The notes: generated from the sequence alone by a model not told the origin. Shown: positions 1-9,476, counted from the first letter of the stretch. The stretch is 64,000 nucleotides of DNA from Roseiflexus sp. RS-1 (GCF_000016665.1 NC_009523.1:434001-498000); one strand, 5' to 3'. Program-made: numbers and translations.

Positions 1-329
1 TGCTGAAATCTGAGGCTCAGGCATTGCGCCTGCAACCGCGAGCTGCCCAGGCATCGCTCGACCAGAATGTGCTCCACGTTCCTCATCTGTTTGTGTCGCT
101 GGGGGATCTGCACATCGACTAGCATCGCCTGCGACACCCCTACCACGCCCGCAAAAGGCGTGCCAATCTCCGGAGGCGGCAGCGTCTCTCCCGCACGCTG
201 CCGCGTTCCGTCGATCAGGCGCTTGTGCCAGCGTTTGCACAAGCCGTTCCGACACTGATTGTTGATACGATTGGGCAGCAATGCCGCGTCGTCGCTCCGG
301 CGGCGGAACGTTGTCGGGATGTCTTTCGC
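1..329. other. Left edge, no confident gene
   Basis: No convincing complete gene was found. On the minus strand between about 260 and 1 there is a protein-like stretch without a good start and apparently interrupted by a frame change, so it may be the decayed end of a gene that runs off the window. No family was recognised. Confidence 0.3.
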
Positions 330-358
330 TTGACAAATGCTTCACCTGTCGGTACCAT
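330..358 (+). promoter_or_regulatory. Promoter of the cox operon
   Basis: A perfect -35 hexamer TTGACA at 330-335 is separated by 17 bases from TACCAT at 353-358. Transcription would start near 365, leaving a leader of about 140 bases before the CoxG start at 504. The leader contains GAGCGC (near 366) and GCGCTC (near 411), which could pair to form a hairpin. The promoter is inferred from consensus match and spacing. Confidence 0.6.
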
Positions 359-503
359 AAAAAAGAGCGCAGAATTTCTTTGATCAAAATCTATACGTCC
401 CTCTCCGCAGGCGCTCTACACGTGTGCGTTGCACAACAAACAACGCTGATCCGCCAGATCGCCTGATACCGAAGTTTCTTGCTGCAACGAAAGGATCGGT
501 TCA

Positions 504-1229
504 GTGAAGATTTCCGGTAGCTACACGATTGACGCGCCACGCGACGTCGTGTGGGAGGCGCTGAACGATATCGAGGTGCTGGCGCGGTGTGTTCCAGGTT
601 GCGAGCGTCTGGAACAGGTCGGCGACAATGAGTACGAAGGGACGATCAAGATCGGCATCCAGGCAATCCGTGGCGTGTATAGCGGTCGCATCCGTATTGA
701 AGACATTGATCCGCCGAACCACTATAAACTGATCGCCAGCGGGAAAAGCGCCAACGGCGTGGTCGACGGGGTCGGCACCGTTGATCTCGTGGCGCAGGAT
801 GGGAAGACGTTGCTCATGTATGGCGGCGAGGCGCAGGTCGGCGGTACGCTGGCAAGCGTCGGGCAGCGCCTGATCGAAGGCGCTTCGCGTCAACTGATCA
901 ACCAGTCGCTCAAGGCGCTTGCCGAACAGGTCGCCACCCGCGTTGCTGCACCGGTGGCTGCGGCTGCGGAGGCGCCCGCTGCTCCGAGCGCTGCGGAAGC
1001 CCCCGCCGCGCCGGCGGCTGCAGTTGCGGAAACTCCTGCCGCTCCTCCGCCACCCACACCCGAACGTCGCACAGTCGTGGTGCCGCCTGAAGAACAGTTG
1101 CGTCCCGAATCGGTCGTTTTCGGCATCATCAACGATTTCATCTCTGAGCGCCCGTGGGCGCCCTGGATTGTCGTCGCTTTCCTGCTCGGCTACATTCTCG
1201 GACGGTCGCGCAGCCGCCGGGAACGCTAG
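504..1229 (+). CDS. coxG: CoxG-like SRPBCC protein, membrane anchored
   Basis: First gene of a four-gene molybdenum hydroxylase operon. Residues 1 to about 145 form the SRPBCC/START-like fold of the CoxG family, opening with the typical [19 protein letters not shown] pattern. CoxG is reported to help recruit or anchor carbon monoxide dehydrogenase to the membrane. An Ala/Pro-rich linker (about 147-185) leads to a C-terminal transmembrane segment (about 218-232) followed by an Arg-rich tail, consistent with a cytoplasmic domain tethered to the inner face of the membrane. The GTG start at 504 has an AAAGGA ribosome site about 10 bases upstream. The small-subunit gene follows after 50 bases. Confidence 0.85.
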   Translation: MKISGSYTIDAPRDVVWEALNDIEVLARCVPGCERLEQVGDNEYEGTIKIGIQAIRGVYSGRIRIEDIDPPNHYKLIASGKSANGVVDGVGTVDLVAQDGKTLLMYGGEAQVGGTLASVGQRLIEGASRQLINQSLKALAEQVATRVAAPVAAAAEAPAAPSAAEAPAAPAAAVAETPAAPPPPTPERRTVVVPPEEQLRPESVVFGIINDFISERPWAPWIVVAFLLGYILGRSRSRRER

Positions 1230-1279
1230 CATATCTCCCCTGCTCCGTCTATTCGCTGCTCAATGAGGAGGTGTCTACA

Positions 1280-1762
1280 GTGGCAACAATTACGGTTACG
1301 GTCAACGGCAAATCGTACACCAGCGAGGTTGAACCGCGCACGCTGCTCGTTCATTACCTGCGCGAGCATCTGAACCTGACCGGTACGCATATCGGGTGTG
1401 ATACCAGTCAGTGCGGCGCGTGCGTGGTGCTGGTCGACGGCGTCAGCGTCAAGTCGTGTACGATGCTGGCAGTACAGGCGGATGGCGCCAATGTGCTGAC
1501 CATCGAAGGTCTGGCGCAGAACGGTCAACTCCATCCGCTCCAGGAAGGGTTCTGGGAGTGCCACGGTTTGCAGTGCGGCTACTGCACGCCGGGCATGATC
1601 ATGGCAGCATACGATCTGTTGCAGCGGAATCCTGAACCAACCGACGAGGAAGTGCGTCACGGATTGGAGGGGAACCTCTGCCGGTGCACCGGGTATCACA
1701 ACATCGTGCGCGCCGTACAGTACGCCGCCGCAAAGATGCGCAGCGAAGAGGTTCCTGCGTAA
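1280..1762 (+). CDS. coxS: Molybdenum hydroxylase small subunit, two [2Fe-2S] clusters
   Basis: The 160-residue protein is the iron-sulfur subunit of a xanthine oxidase-family enzyme. Cysteines 40, 45, 48 and 60 form the plant-ferredoxin-type cluster ([10 protein letters not shown]) and Cys99, 102, 134 and 136 the second helical-domain cluster (CGYCTPGM and CRCTGYH). It passes electrons from the molybdenum centre to FAD on CoxM. GTG at 1280 is chosen because GAGGAG lies 9 bases upstream and the protein then begins at the usual family position. A longer in-frame extension to 1154 overlaps coxG and has no family similarity. It is followed by coxL after a 76-base gap. Confidence 0.93.
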   Translation: MATITVTVNGKSYTSEVEPRTLLVHYLREHLNLTGTHIGCDTSQCGACVVLVDGVSVKSCTMLAVQADGANVLTIEGLAQNGQLHPLQEGFWECHGLQCGYCTPGMIMAAYDLLQRNPEPTDEEVRHGLEGNLCRCTGYHNIVRAVQYAAAKMRSEEVPA

Positions 1763-1838
1763 ATCGCTCCGGTTAAAGTGGATGATTGCACCTGTCGTTC
1801 GACTTCTGGTTTCTCCGCACTAGAAGGGAAAAACAGCA

Positions 1839-4220
1839 ATGACGGCTGAAGCGATGCCGACGAAACTGGTGGGTCAGGCTATCAAGCGCCGCGAAGATCC
1901 GCGGTTGATTACAGGACAGGGCACATTCCTCGATGACATCAAACTCCCCGGCATGACGCATGCGTGTGTGCTGCGCAGCCCTTACGCCCATGCAAAGATC
2001 AAGTCGATTGATACGAGCAAAGCGAAAGCCCATCCGGGCGTCGTTGCCGTGTTTACCGGCGAAGACATGCTCGATCTCAATCCGCTGCCGTGCGCCTGGC
2101 AGGCGGGGCGGGTGAAGAATAATGTCAATACTCCCCGCGTTCTGGCGGTTGGCGAGGTGCATTTCGCGGGTGATCCGGTGGCGCTGGTGATCGCCGAAGA
2201 TCGCTACATCGCACGCGACGCCTGTGACCTGATCGAGGTGGAGTACGAACCGCTGCCGGTCGTGGTCGATGCAAAGAAAGCAACCGAGCCGGGTGCGCCG
2301 CAACTCCACGAAAATGCGCCGAACAATATCGTGATGGAGTGGGAGGCGGGCGATAAGGCGAAAGCCGATGCAGCCGTCGCTGCTGCCGAAGTGGTGGTGC
2401 GCGAGCAGATCATTAACCAGCGCCTCATTCCTACCCCGATGGAAACACGCGGCACCGTCGCGCGCTACGAGCCAGCGACCGATGAGTTCACCCTCTGGAC
2501 AACCTCTCAGGCGCCGCACGTCTTGCGCCTGCTGTTGACTGCCTTTGTGTTTGGGATATCGGAGACGAAACTGCGGGTCATCTCGCCAGACATTGGTGGT
2601 GGCTTCGGGCAGAAGATCTTTTGCTACAACGATGCTGCCTTCACAATGTGGGCAGCACGCAAGATCGGTCGCCCGGTGAAGTTCGTCGAGGACCGCAGCG
2701 AGAACTACAAGTATTCGACCCACGGGCGCGACCATATTACCGATGTCGAGCTCGCCGGCAATCGCGACGGTACGATCACCGGTCTGCGCGTCACCACCTA
2801 CGCCAACCTGGGCGCGTACCTCAGCACAGTTGCGCCCGGCATTCCAACAACGCTCTACGGACGGATCATTACCGGCGTCTACCGCATCCCTGCGGCGTAT
2901 GTCAAAGTGTACGGCGTCTATACCAACACGGCGATGGTCGATGCCTATCGCGGCGCCGGTCGTCCAGAGGCGTCGTACCTGATCGAGCGCATGGTTGATC
3001 GTTTCGCCGCCGAGATCGGGATGGACCCGGCGGAAGTGCGACGCAAGAACTTCATTCCGCCCGATGCCTTCCCCTACGACAACGGTCTCGGTCTGCTGCC
3101 ATACGACAGCGGCAACTACGAGGCGGCGCTCAACAAGGCGCTCGAAATCGTCGGGTATGCCGATTTCCGCAAAGAGCAGGAGGAAGCGCGCAAACAGGGA
3201 CGTTATCTCGGTCTGGGCATCAGTTCGTATGTCGAAATCTGCGGTATCGCGCCGAGTAAGTGGATAGGGCTTCCCGGTGAAGGATGGGGCGCCGGGTTGT
3301 GGGAAAGCGCCAATGTGCGGGTGCACCTGACCGGCAAGGTGGTCGTCACGACCGGGTCGCTGCCGCACGGTCAGGGTGTTGAAACCACATTCGCGCAGAT
3401 CGTTGCGGACGAACTGGGCGTACCGTATGATGACATCGTGATCGAGCACTCCGACACGCTGGGCACGCCATTCGGCTACGGCACCTACGGCTCGCGCTCG
3501 CTGGCAGTCGGCGGCACGGCGGTTTACCGCAGCGTGGCGAAGATCAAGGAAAAGGCGAAGAAGATCGCTGCGCACATGCTCGAAGCCAACCCTGACGATA
3601 TGGTCTACGAGAACGGTCGCGTCTACGTCAAAGGGTCGCCCGACCGCGCAAAGACGCTGGGCGAGATTGCGCTCCAGGCGTCGGTGGCGTATGACCTGCC
3701 AGAGGGCATGGAGCCATTCCTCGACGAAACGAGCTACTACGATCCGCCGAACTGCACCTTCCCCTTTGGCACGCACATCGCGATTGTCGAGGTTGATCCA
3801 GATACCGGCATCGTCGATCTGAAACGTTACGTGGCTGTCGATGACTGTGGCAATGTCATCAACCCCCTGATCGTCGATGGTCAGATCCACGGCGGCATTG
3901 CGCAGGGCATTGCTCAGGCGCTCTACGAGCGGGCAGTGTATGACGAGAACGGGCAACTGGTCACCGGCACCTTGATGGACTACGCTGTTCCTGCGGCGCA
4001 CATGCTGCCGCCTTACGAGACGGCGCGCACCGTCACGCCCAGTCCGGTCAACCCGATGGGGGTGAAAGGCGCAGGTGAGGCAGGCACGATTGCCAGCGCC
4101 CAGGCGGTGATGAATGCAGTCATCGACGCGCTCTCGCCGTTTGGCGTGAAGCACATGCAGATGCCGGCAACGCCCGAAAATGTGTGGAAGGCGATCCACG
4201 CGGCTCAATCGGCTTCCTGA
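1839..4220 (+). CDS. coxL: Form II CoxL-type molybdenum hydroxylase large subunit
   Basis: A 793-residue catalytic subunit of the xanthine oxidase/CO dehydrogenase family that binds molybdopterin cytosine dinucleotide. The N-terminal hammerhead domain (about 10-140) is followed by Mo-binding domains with GGGFGQK (253-259) and the catalytic-loop motif AYRGAGR at 369-375. This is the form II signature; true form I CO dehydrogenases carry AYXCSFR with the Cu-binding cysteine, which is absent here. The catalytic Glu lies in GVKGAGEAGTI near the C terminus. The complex is therefore named by homology: the substrate may be CO or another small molecule. No maturation genes (coxD/E/F) are next to it. 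Confidence 0.9.
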   Translation: MTAEAMPTKLVGQAIKRREDPRLITGQGTFLDDIKLPGMTHACVLRSPYAHAKIKSIDTSKAKAHPGVVAVFTGEDMLDLNPLPCAWQAGRVKNNVNTPRVLAVGEVHFAGDPVALVIAEDRYIARDACDLIEVEYEPLPVVVDAKKATEPGAPQLHENAPNNIVMEWEAGDKAKADAAVAAAEVVVREQIINQRLIPTPMETRGTVARYEPATDEFTLWTTSQAPHVLRLLLTAFVFGISETKLRVISPDIGGGFGQKIFCYNDAAFTMWAARKIGRPVKFVEDRSENYKYSTHGRDHITDVELAGNRDGTITGLRVTTYANLGAYLSTVAPGIPTTLYGRIITGVYRIPAAYVKVYGVYTNTAMVDAYRGAGRPEASYLIERMVDRFAAEIGMDPAEVRRKNFIPPDAFPYDNGLGLLPYDSGNYEAALNKALEIVGYADFRKEQEEARKQGRYLGLGISSYVEICGIAPSKWIGLPGEGWGAGLWESANVRVHLTGKVVVTTGSLPHGQGVETTFAQIVADELGVPYDDIVIEHSDTLGTPFGYGTYGSRSLAVGGTAVYRSVAKIKEKAKKIAAHMLEANPDDMVYENGRVYVKGSPDRAKTLGEIALQASVAYDLPEGMEPFLDETSYYDPPNCTFPFGTHIAIVEVDPDTGIVDLKRYVAVDDCGNVINPLIVDGQIHGGIAQGIAQALYERAVYDENGQLVTGTLMDYAVPAAHMLPPYETARTVTPSPVNPMGVKGAGEAGTIASAQAVMNAVIDALSPFGVKHMQMPATPENVWKAIHAAQSAS

Positions 4221-4288
4221 GAGGATCAGCAGTGATGCGCGACCGGCAGCGACGTCGGTCGCGCATTCAGGCATAGAGGAGTATCTCG

Positions 4289-5155
4289 ATGATACCGGCA
4301 CCCTTTCAGTATTTTGCACCCAGGACGGTCAACGAGGCAATCGGGTTGCTCCAGCAGCACGGAGACGACGCCAAGTTGCTGGCAGGCGGTCACTCGCTGC
4401 TCCCCGCGCTGAAACTGCGCCTGGCACAACCCGCAGTGCTGATCGATATCAGTCATGTGTCGGAGTTGAAGGGCATCACCTCCAACGGAGATCGTCTGGT
4501 AATCGGCGCTGGCGCAACCTATCACGAGATTGCGACGAGTGAGGCGGTGCGTTCCGGTTGCCTGGCGCTTGCCGAGTGCGTTGGACAGATCGGCGATATT
4601 CAGGTGCGCAATCGTGGAACTCTTGGCGGGTCGCTGGCGCATGCCGATCCGGCAGCTGATCTCCCGGCGGTTGTGCTGGCGCTCGGCGCGACGATTAACG
4701 TGATGGGACCGAACGGCGCGCGCAGCATTGCCGCCGACGATATGTTCGTGGCGATGATGACCACGGCGATCTCGCCAGACGAAGTGATGACGTCGGTGAC
4801 ATTCCCCATTCTGGGCAGGGGCGAAGGCGCAGCATACGCCAAACTGCGCCAGCCAGCGTCGCGCTACGCTATCGTCGGTGTGGCAGCGTATGTCAAACTC
4901 GACGGCGGAACCGTTGCTGCGTGTCGCATCGGCGTCACCGGCGCCGGTGCAGTTGCGGTACGCCAGCCAGCCGCAGAAGCGGCGCTGGTCGGCACCTCTG
5001 GCGATGACGCAGCGGTGGCGGCAGCGGCGAATGCTGCTGGCGACGGGATCGATTACCTGGGGGACATCCATGCATCGGCGGAGTACCGCCAGGCGATGGT
5101 GAAGGTCTATACCCGCCGCGCGCTGACCGAAGCGCTCCGCCGCGCACGCGCGTAA
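4289..5155 (+). CDS. coxM: Molybdenum hydroxylase medium subunit, FAD-binding
   Basis: The 288-residue flavoprotein subunit of the CoxLMS complex. The N-terminal FAD-binding PCMH domain carries AGGHSLLPALKLR (about 32-44), matching the AGGHSLLP flavin loop, and the second flavin motif GTLGGSLAHADPAADLP (about 110-126). The CO dehydrogenase flavoprotein C-terminal domain occupies the last 110 residues. It accepts electrons from the CoxS clusters and passes them to quinone or another acceptor. The ATG at 4289 has a ribosome site GAGGAG about 10 bases upstream. It is the last gene of the operon, since a strong hairpin terminator follows at 5192. Confidence 0.92.
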   Translation: MIPAPFQYFAPRTVNEAIGLLQQHGDDAKLLAGGHSLLPALKLRLAQPAVLIDISHVSELKGITSNGDRLVIGAGATYHEIATSEAVRSGCLALAECVGQIGDIQVRNRGTLGGSLAHADPAADLPAVVLALGATINVMGPNGARSIAADDMFVAMMTTAISPDEVMTSVTFPILGRGEGAAYAKLRQPASRYAIVGVAAYVKLDGGTVAACRIGVTGAGAVAVRQPAAEAALVGTSGDDAAVAAAANAAGDGIDYLGDIHASAEYRQAMVKVYTRRALTEALRRARA

Positions 5156-5191
5156 GCGGTCGGGTAGAAACGGCAGTTCACACGAACACTC

Positions 5192-5230
5192 GCGCCGTTG
5201 GTTTTTAACCAACGGCGCTTTGTTCTTTGC
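5192..5230 (+). terminator. Rho-independent terminator after coxM
   Basis: A perfect 12-bp stem (GCGCCGTTGGTT at 5192-5203 pairing with 5207-5218) closes a 3-base loop and is followed by a T-rich run (TTTGTTCTTT). It sits 37 bases after the coxM stop codon. Confidence 0.85.
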
Positions 5231-5383
5231 CATCCATCGGGTCGTCGGGTCTTTGCGGTTGGAGCCGTCCGCCGTCCCGGCCCCCCTTCTCACGTGCAAT
5301 CCTCCCCGTTTTCAACACCCAGGCATGTGTCATGGAGTATCATAACTTCCGTGATCCGAATGCGCGAGGGAAAGAGGATTCTT

Positions 5384-6412
5384 ATGACACATCGCCGCCG
5401 TCGGGCGCGGATGCGGAACCGGATCGATGACCTGATCAGTACGCTTGCGGCAGAAGATCGCATGACCGATCTTGAACACGAACTCGACCAGGTGACGTTC
5501 TGGAAGTTACGCAGCAGCGAACGTGAAACCTGGCACTACGCGCGGGGCATCGCCGCTTTTCGTCGCGGCGACTACGCGCAGGCGCTGCAACGCTTCGAGA
5601 AGGGACGCACCGCTGCGCCGCGATCTGCACGGATCGCTTTTGCGCTGGGTCAGGAGTACGAGCGGGTCGGGCGGGTCGCAGATATGCTGGCGGCATTCGA
5701 CGCCTGTCCATTCCCGCGTGTGCCGTCCGCTTACGCGCTGATGCAGGCGCGTTTCGCCTACCTGTGGGATCACCCGCAGAAAGCGCTCCAGTATGTGTTG
5801 CCCATTCTTGACACCTATGAAGCGCTCCAGATCGCCGACGATCATTTCCTGTTCATACGGGGGTTGCCCTTCTTTGGCGAAACGTGGTCATATCTGGGAG
5901 CATTCCTGGAGTTGACCGGCGATCTTGCAATGTTGCGCGCGCTTACCGAACGCGCCCGCCAGCATCTCAAGGAGTATGTCTTTGACGGACAGGTGTTGGT
6001 GCTCGAATGTCTGGAGCGCAACGATGTTACGCCGCTCATCGCAGCGCTCGAACACACCGTGCAGGAAGGCATGGCGCTCGGATGGCCCGTCGGGTACCCG
6101 GCAATCTGCCTGGCAGTGCTGCAATCGCAGCGCACCGATGATCCGCAGGAAGCCGAACACATCCTCGACGCAGTGACCCTGAGCGATGAAGACCCGCCCT
6201 TGCTGGACGATATCCGGCTTCTGGCGCGGTGCGCCGTTGCTCACCGGGCAGGAGATGATGAACGTGAAGCGCTGTTGATGCGCCAGTTTCTGGAGCGTCA
6301 GCCGATGCTCCTCGAACCATCACGCGCGTTCGATGTGCGCCTGCTTCAGTATCAGGAGCGGTTGAAGCCGCTCTATCGGGAGGGGAGAGTGCCAGAGGGC
6401 GCTTCTGGATAG
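5384..6412 (+). CDS. TPR-repeat protein of unknown role
   Basis: A 342-residue soluble protein with no signal peptide or membrane segment. It starts with a basic stretch (MTHRRRRARMRN), then alternating amphipathic helices with TPR character, for example WHYARGIAAFRRGDYAQALQ, a classic tetratricopeptide hairpin, near residues 44-63. TPR domains mediate protein-protein contacts; the partner is unknown. The ATG at 5384 is preferred over upstream in-frame starts because AAAGAGGA lies 6 bases before it; upstream starts would overlap the coxM terminator. It stands alone between the cox operon and the AT-rich island. Confidence 0.7.
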   Translation: MTHRRRRARMRNRIDDLISTLAAEDRMTDLEHELDQVTFWKLRSSERETWHYARGIAAFRRGDYAQALQRFEKGRTAAPRSARIAFALGQEYERVGRVADMLAAFDACPFPRVPSAYALMQARFAYLWDHPQKALQYVLPILDTYEALQIADDHFLFIRGLPFFGETWSYLGAFLELTGDLAMLRALTERARQHLKEYVFDGQVLVLECLERNDVTPLIAALEHTVQEGMALGWPVGYPAICLAVLQSQRTDDPQEAEHILDAVTLSDEDPPLLDDIRLLARCAVAHRAGDDEREALLMRQFLERQPMLLEPSRAFDVRLLQYQERLKPLYREGRVPEGASG

Positions 6413-6744
6413 CCCGGTGTGCTACGGATTATGGTCTGAACCGCGCCAGGTACTGTCTGATCTCATCGGCGCGGATAAAGAAGCCCTGGAGGCGCCGTCA
6501 ACCGAATCCATCCAGTCAACCGCTTCTTTTGGTTTGGTGATGAGCTTTCTGCCAATTCCGGTGCGGATGACCGGTGGCAGACGCGGATGGACACATCTGT
6601 GCGAGCGTCCAGGCAGCGTGGCGCACTCCCGGCAGAGACGGACAGACCGGGACCATGCGAACGAATGGCGGGAATTATGCTGGTTCTGGTCAAAAAATAG
6701 TCGTTCCACCGTTCATTGGTGTAAGTGCCGATGTAACCCTAAAT
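6413..6744. other. Intergenic, nothing recognised
   Basis: No gene with a credible start, codon pattern or family match is seen. Base composition falls from GC-rich to AT-rich across this stretch, marking the left border of the island that follows. Confidence 0.5.
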
Positions 6745-7551
6745 CTAGGCGTACTGTGGGATAATATGAATATATACATGACCTGCGACTGTATCGGTAT
6801 CAACTTTTATGTTGAAATGTTTGGGGTAAAAACGTTCGTTTAGTATTTGCTTTACCCGTTCTACTACTGACCAGTAAGATTCTACGGTATAATGCGGAAT
6901 TTGAAGATAACGGGTGAAGTGTTTCTTGGGGATGACAAGCGTGTGACCAGGGGAAATCGGGCGTCTGACTAACACAGCATATGCATTGGCAGACTCGGTC
7001 AGTAATTCATAATCATTTGCAGGTGTGCAGAATGGGCATGTCGAAGGTGTAGAAGGCGAAGATAGTTGATTATAGTGGCGATAGTGGTATATTTCACAAT
7101 GATCGGTGCGAAGAATACTTTGATAGGGGAGCGTAACTGAGCACTGATACACCTCTACACGATGTTTCAGGTGAAGACGAAAACCATCACGTCGAATATC
7201 ACGTCGAACGGCAAAGTATGCGCTTCCCTCTGGAAGAAGCAGTTCAGAAATGGACATCAGGACGTACTCTTGCTCTTTCGGTAGAAGAACGTTCAATACA
7301 TAGATACAAACAATGGTATCAAACTTGCCCTTCGGTTGGTCTGGAGCATAATGAGGATCGTAGCCAGTAACGTTGTATCCTTTTTGTCGAAGGAACCTTA
7401 CATCTGATCCCAGACCACACCCAAAATCTAAAACACGACCGTTTATCAAACCCTTTTGAAATAAGTACCTTATCGGAAATGACTCTCGGTTGCGTTCTTT
7501 TGCAGTCATATGGCTGTGAGGATTCTTCGGGGAATGGAAAATAAGTTCCAT
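6745..7551 (-). CDS. SAM methyltransferase-HIT domain fusion
   Basis: The 268-residue protein has two domains. Residues about 15-120 are a class I SAM methyltransferase with motif I VLDFGCGLGSDVRFL and a motif-IV-like TIVCIYVLNVLL. This pattern resembles methyltransferases linked to DNA phosphorothioation loci. Residues about 165-268 are a HIT domain with the zinc-type CPFC motif and RRPISPGHTLVIPKKH. The HIT histidine triad, normally HxHxH, reads GHVYIHIIP: the middle, nucleophilic His is Tyr, so hydrolase activity is doubtful. It lies 33 bases downstream of the HNH gene on the same strand, and both are much more AT-rich than the flanks, suggesting joint transfer. The substrate is unknown. 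Confidence 0.75.
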   Translation of the reverse strand: MELIFHSPKNPHSHMTAKERNRESFPIRYLFQKGLINGRVLDFGCGLGSDVRFLRQKGYNVTGYDPHYAPDQPKGKFDTIVCIYVLNVLLPKEQEYVLMSISELLLPEGSAYFAVRRDIRRDGFRLHLKHRVEVYQCSVTLPYQSILRTDHCEIYHYRHYNQLSSPSTPSTCPFCTPANDYELLTESANAYAVLVRRPISPGHTLVIPKKHFTRYLQIPHYTVESYWSVVERVKQILNERFYPKHFNIKVDTDTVAGHVYIHIIPQYA

Positions 7552-7584
7552 AGAATGACCTGTTCATACAAGGGGTTTTCCATT

Positions 7585-8703
7585 TCATCGACGGTATTCC
7601 CAGTCGGTCAGGAAACCCATGTTTCGTGCTATCTGAACCTGTGGAATAATTGTGTCCCGAAGGTGTTGACTAAAATCTTGGAGATCCATATTTTGTAGTT
7701 CGGAAGCAGAATCGACCTTGAAAAGTAAAATGTGATCTTCAAGTAGTTTCGGTTTCTTTTCGGAGACTATTCTCACTGCATCGAGTTGGGTTTTTGCAAA
7801 AGAGTCAAAGTATTTGTCAATTTTGGGAATACTGTCACTTTTGGATGAGTTAACTTCTTTAGTTGTCGGAATAATATTCCAGATACAATCATTCGCAGTA
7901 AAGCTCCACGGAATAAAGTGGTCGAGTGAGTATCGCTTTTCGTCCAGGGTTTCTCCTGAATATATGCACTGCAGCGTTGTTTCTTTCTTGAATACGATGT
8001 TCCAGAACTCTCTTGCCCGCTTCATATCCCTTTCTTGGGGTTCAAACAATTTTCCGGGAATATTCGGTACATTAGGATTGTGTTTTTGTAGATATTCGAT
8101 TAATTTCCATAAACAAAATCCTCTTAAAATCGTAAGGTGTTGCTTGAGGTATTCGAACCATTCAGGATGTATCTCGATTGCTTGCTTTGTTTCAATTTCT
8201 ATAAAACGGTATAAGCACGGAGAACGGTCGAAGGTGCTTTGAGAAAGGTCTGAGATACGACGGTTTATCTCGGTGTCTTTTATGCCTCGCAGATCTCCCG
8301 AGAAAAAAGGACGAAGAAACCGGTAAGGAACAAATCGAGCGATTTTATAAATGGATTTTCCGGCGTCATCTTTATCCTGCATGTGCTTCAAAGCTTCGTC
8401 AAATACCTGGCTATAGGAACTATCTATTGGTAGCCCAGAACTTTCACGGAGAAGTGTTGCGACATTGCTCAGTTGATCCTGTTTACCAAAAGAGAGACGA
8501 AAATAGTTTGTTGGGAACCATACCCTGGCTACCATATGCGCCAGTAGTGTAGTGACAGGTATGGTGCGTGTTTGAGATTCCTTAATATGATCCAGGATGG
8601 CAAGAAACCAATAGAATTTGTACGAGTTTGTTACCTCGTCGAAACTCGCTGCCAGGGCAAATATGGGAAGTTGATTGGAATGAGGTAGACTATTCACGGA
8701 CAT
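7585..8703 (-). CDS. HNH endonuclease domain protein
   Basis: A 372-residue protein whose C-terminal third holds an HNH/McrA-like nuclease: CIYSGETL (residues about 243-250) replaces the usual CxxC zinc knuckle with a single Cys, followed by YSLDHFIPWS with the catalytic Asp-His and then a conserved Asn region (NDCIWNIIPTTKEVNSSKSD). The N-terminal 230 residues are mostly helical with no recognised family. Such HNH proteins are common in restriction and other defence loci. It is the first gene of a two-gene operon with the methyltransferase-HIT fusion. The ATG at 8703 follows an AT-rich leader with TATAAT about 20 bases upstream. Its low GC content is unlike the flanking genes. Confidence 0.75.
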   Translation of the reverse strand: MSVNSLPHSNQLPIFALAASFDEVTNSYKFYWFLAILDHIKESQTRTIPVTTLLAHMVARVWFPTNYFRLSFGKQDQLSNVATLLRESSGLPIDSSYSQVFDEALKHMQDKDDAGKSIYKIARFVPYRFLRPFFSGDLRGIKDTEINRRISDLSQSTFDRSPCLYRFIEIETKQAIEIHPEWFEYLKQHLTILRGFCLWKLIEYLQKHNPNVPNIPGKLFEPQERDMKRAREFWNIVFKKETTLQCIYSGETLDEKRYSLDHFIPWSFTANDCIWNIIPTTKEVNSSKSDSIPKIDKYFDSFAKTQLDAVRIVSEKKPKLLEDHILLFKVDSASELQNMDLQDFSQHLRDTIIPQVQIARNMGFLTDWEYRR

Positions 8704-8798
8704 GCAAGTCAGGTTTAAGTTTTATTATATTACCGTCTGATACCAGGCAGGGTTACGCTTCGTCAGCTTGCATCTTCCAATGTTTGCACACCCGCCGG

Positions 8799-8966
8799 TT
8801 ACTTCGTCCTATCAATACATCCTTCCCTTTTTCCCGGCTGACGGTAGCAGTCCAGCATACACGCAATGTCACGCTTGAGTGTGACGTCGGAGGGGTCGCG
8901 CAGGTTATGTGTGCGGATATATCCCCGGATCTGCCGCGCCAGCCCGTCGATGGTAAATTCGCTGCC
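8799..8966 (-). pseudogene. Possible C-terminal remnant of a DUF4007-like gene
   Basis: In one minus-strand frame about 55 codons read as a protein-like segment including FTIDGLARQIRGYIRTHN and DVTLKRDIACMLDCY, which resemble the end of DUF4007 proteins. DUF4007 genes are often found beside DNA-sulfur-modification and related defence genes. A stop codon cuts the frame immediately upstream, and a neighbouring frame continues protein-like sequence, so the gene is broken. It lies directly upstream of the HNH gene. Family assignment is from memory of the motif and is weak. Confidence 0.3.
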
Positions 8967-9476
8967 TCAGCACACCGACAAACCCTCCCGGCTGCATATG
9001 GTTGATGTCGTCCAGTTCACTGCCTTTTGTAGGCTCACAGGTCTCTCCGTCGCCGGGTGCGCCCCGGCTGGCATGCTCTTACGATAGCATACTTTTCGCT
9101 TTCACAAATCATCGAGCGGTCATATCCGTCGCCTCCACCGAAACAGGCGGATATGCGACCATCGACGGTTCACGGCAGGGCGCGTAGCGCGCCCGGAAGT
9201 CGCCGGGCGCTGTTCGCCATTGCACGCCACCGGACGCGCCCCGCGCATGTCGCTCCTCACCTGCACGCCACAGACTCGCCCGTCCCCATGACTTTAGTCC
9301 TACTCCCGGATCGCCTGTTTGTCCGGCGACGGTTAGACACAATGACCCCTTTCGTTAAGTCCGGGTTAATGCTATCCTACCGTCCGTAGCACGCGGCGCT
9401 CGCCGCCGCATCCAGGACCGGACCCGCAGGCGCGCCGCGCGGCGCGCCCGTCGCACCAGAAAGGAGCCCCTGTCGT
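8967..9476. other. Intergenic, no confident gene
   Basis: Besides the possible continuation of the broken DUF4007-like gene (up to about 9060), nothing recognisable is seen. Composition returns to high GC from about 9180. Confidence 0.4.

Noticed and set aside
1773-4319. Very long antisense frame opposite coxL
   Set aside because: It arises from GC-rich codon bias on the other strand, lacks a ribosome site and has no family similarity, while coxL is clearly real.
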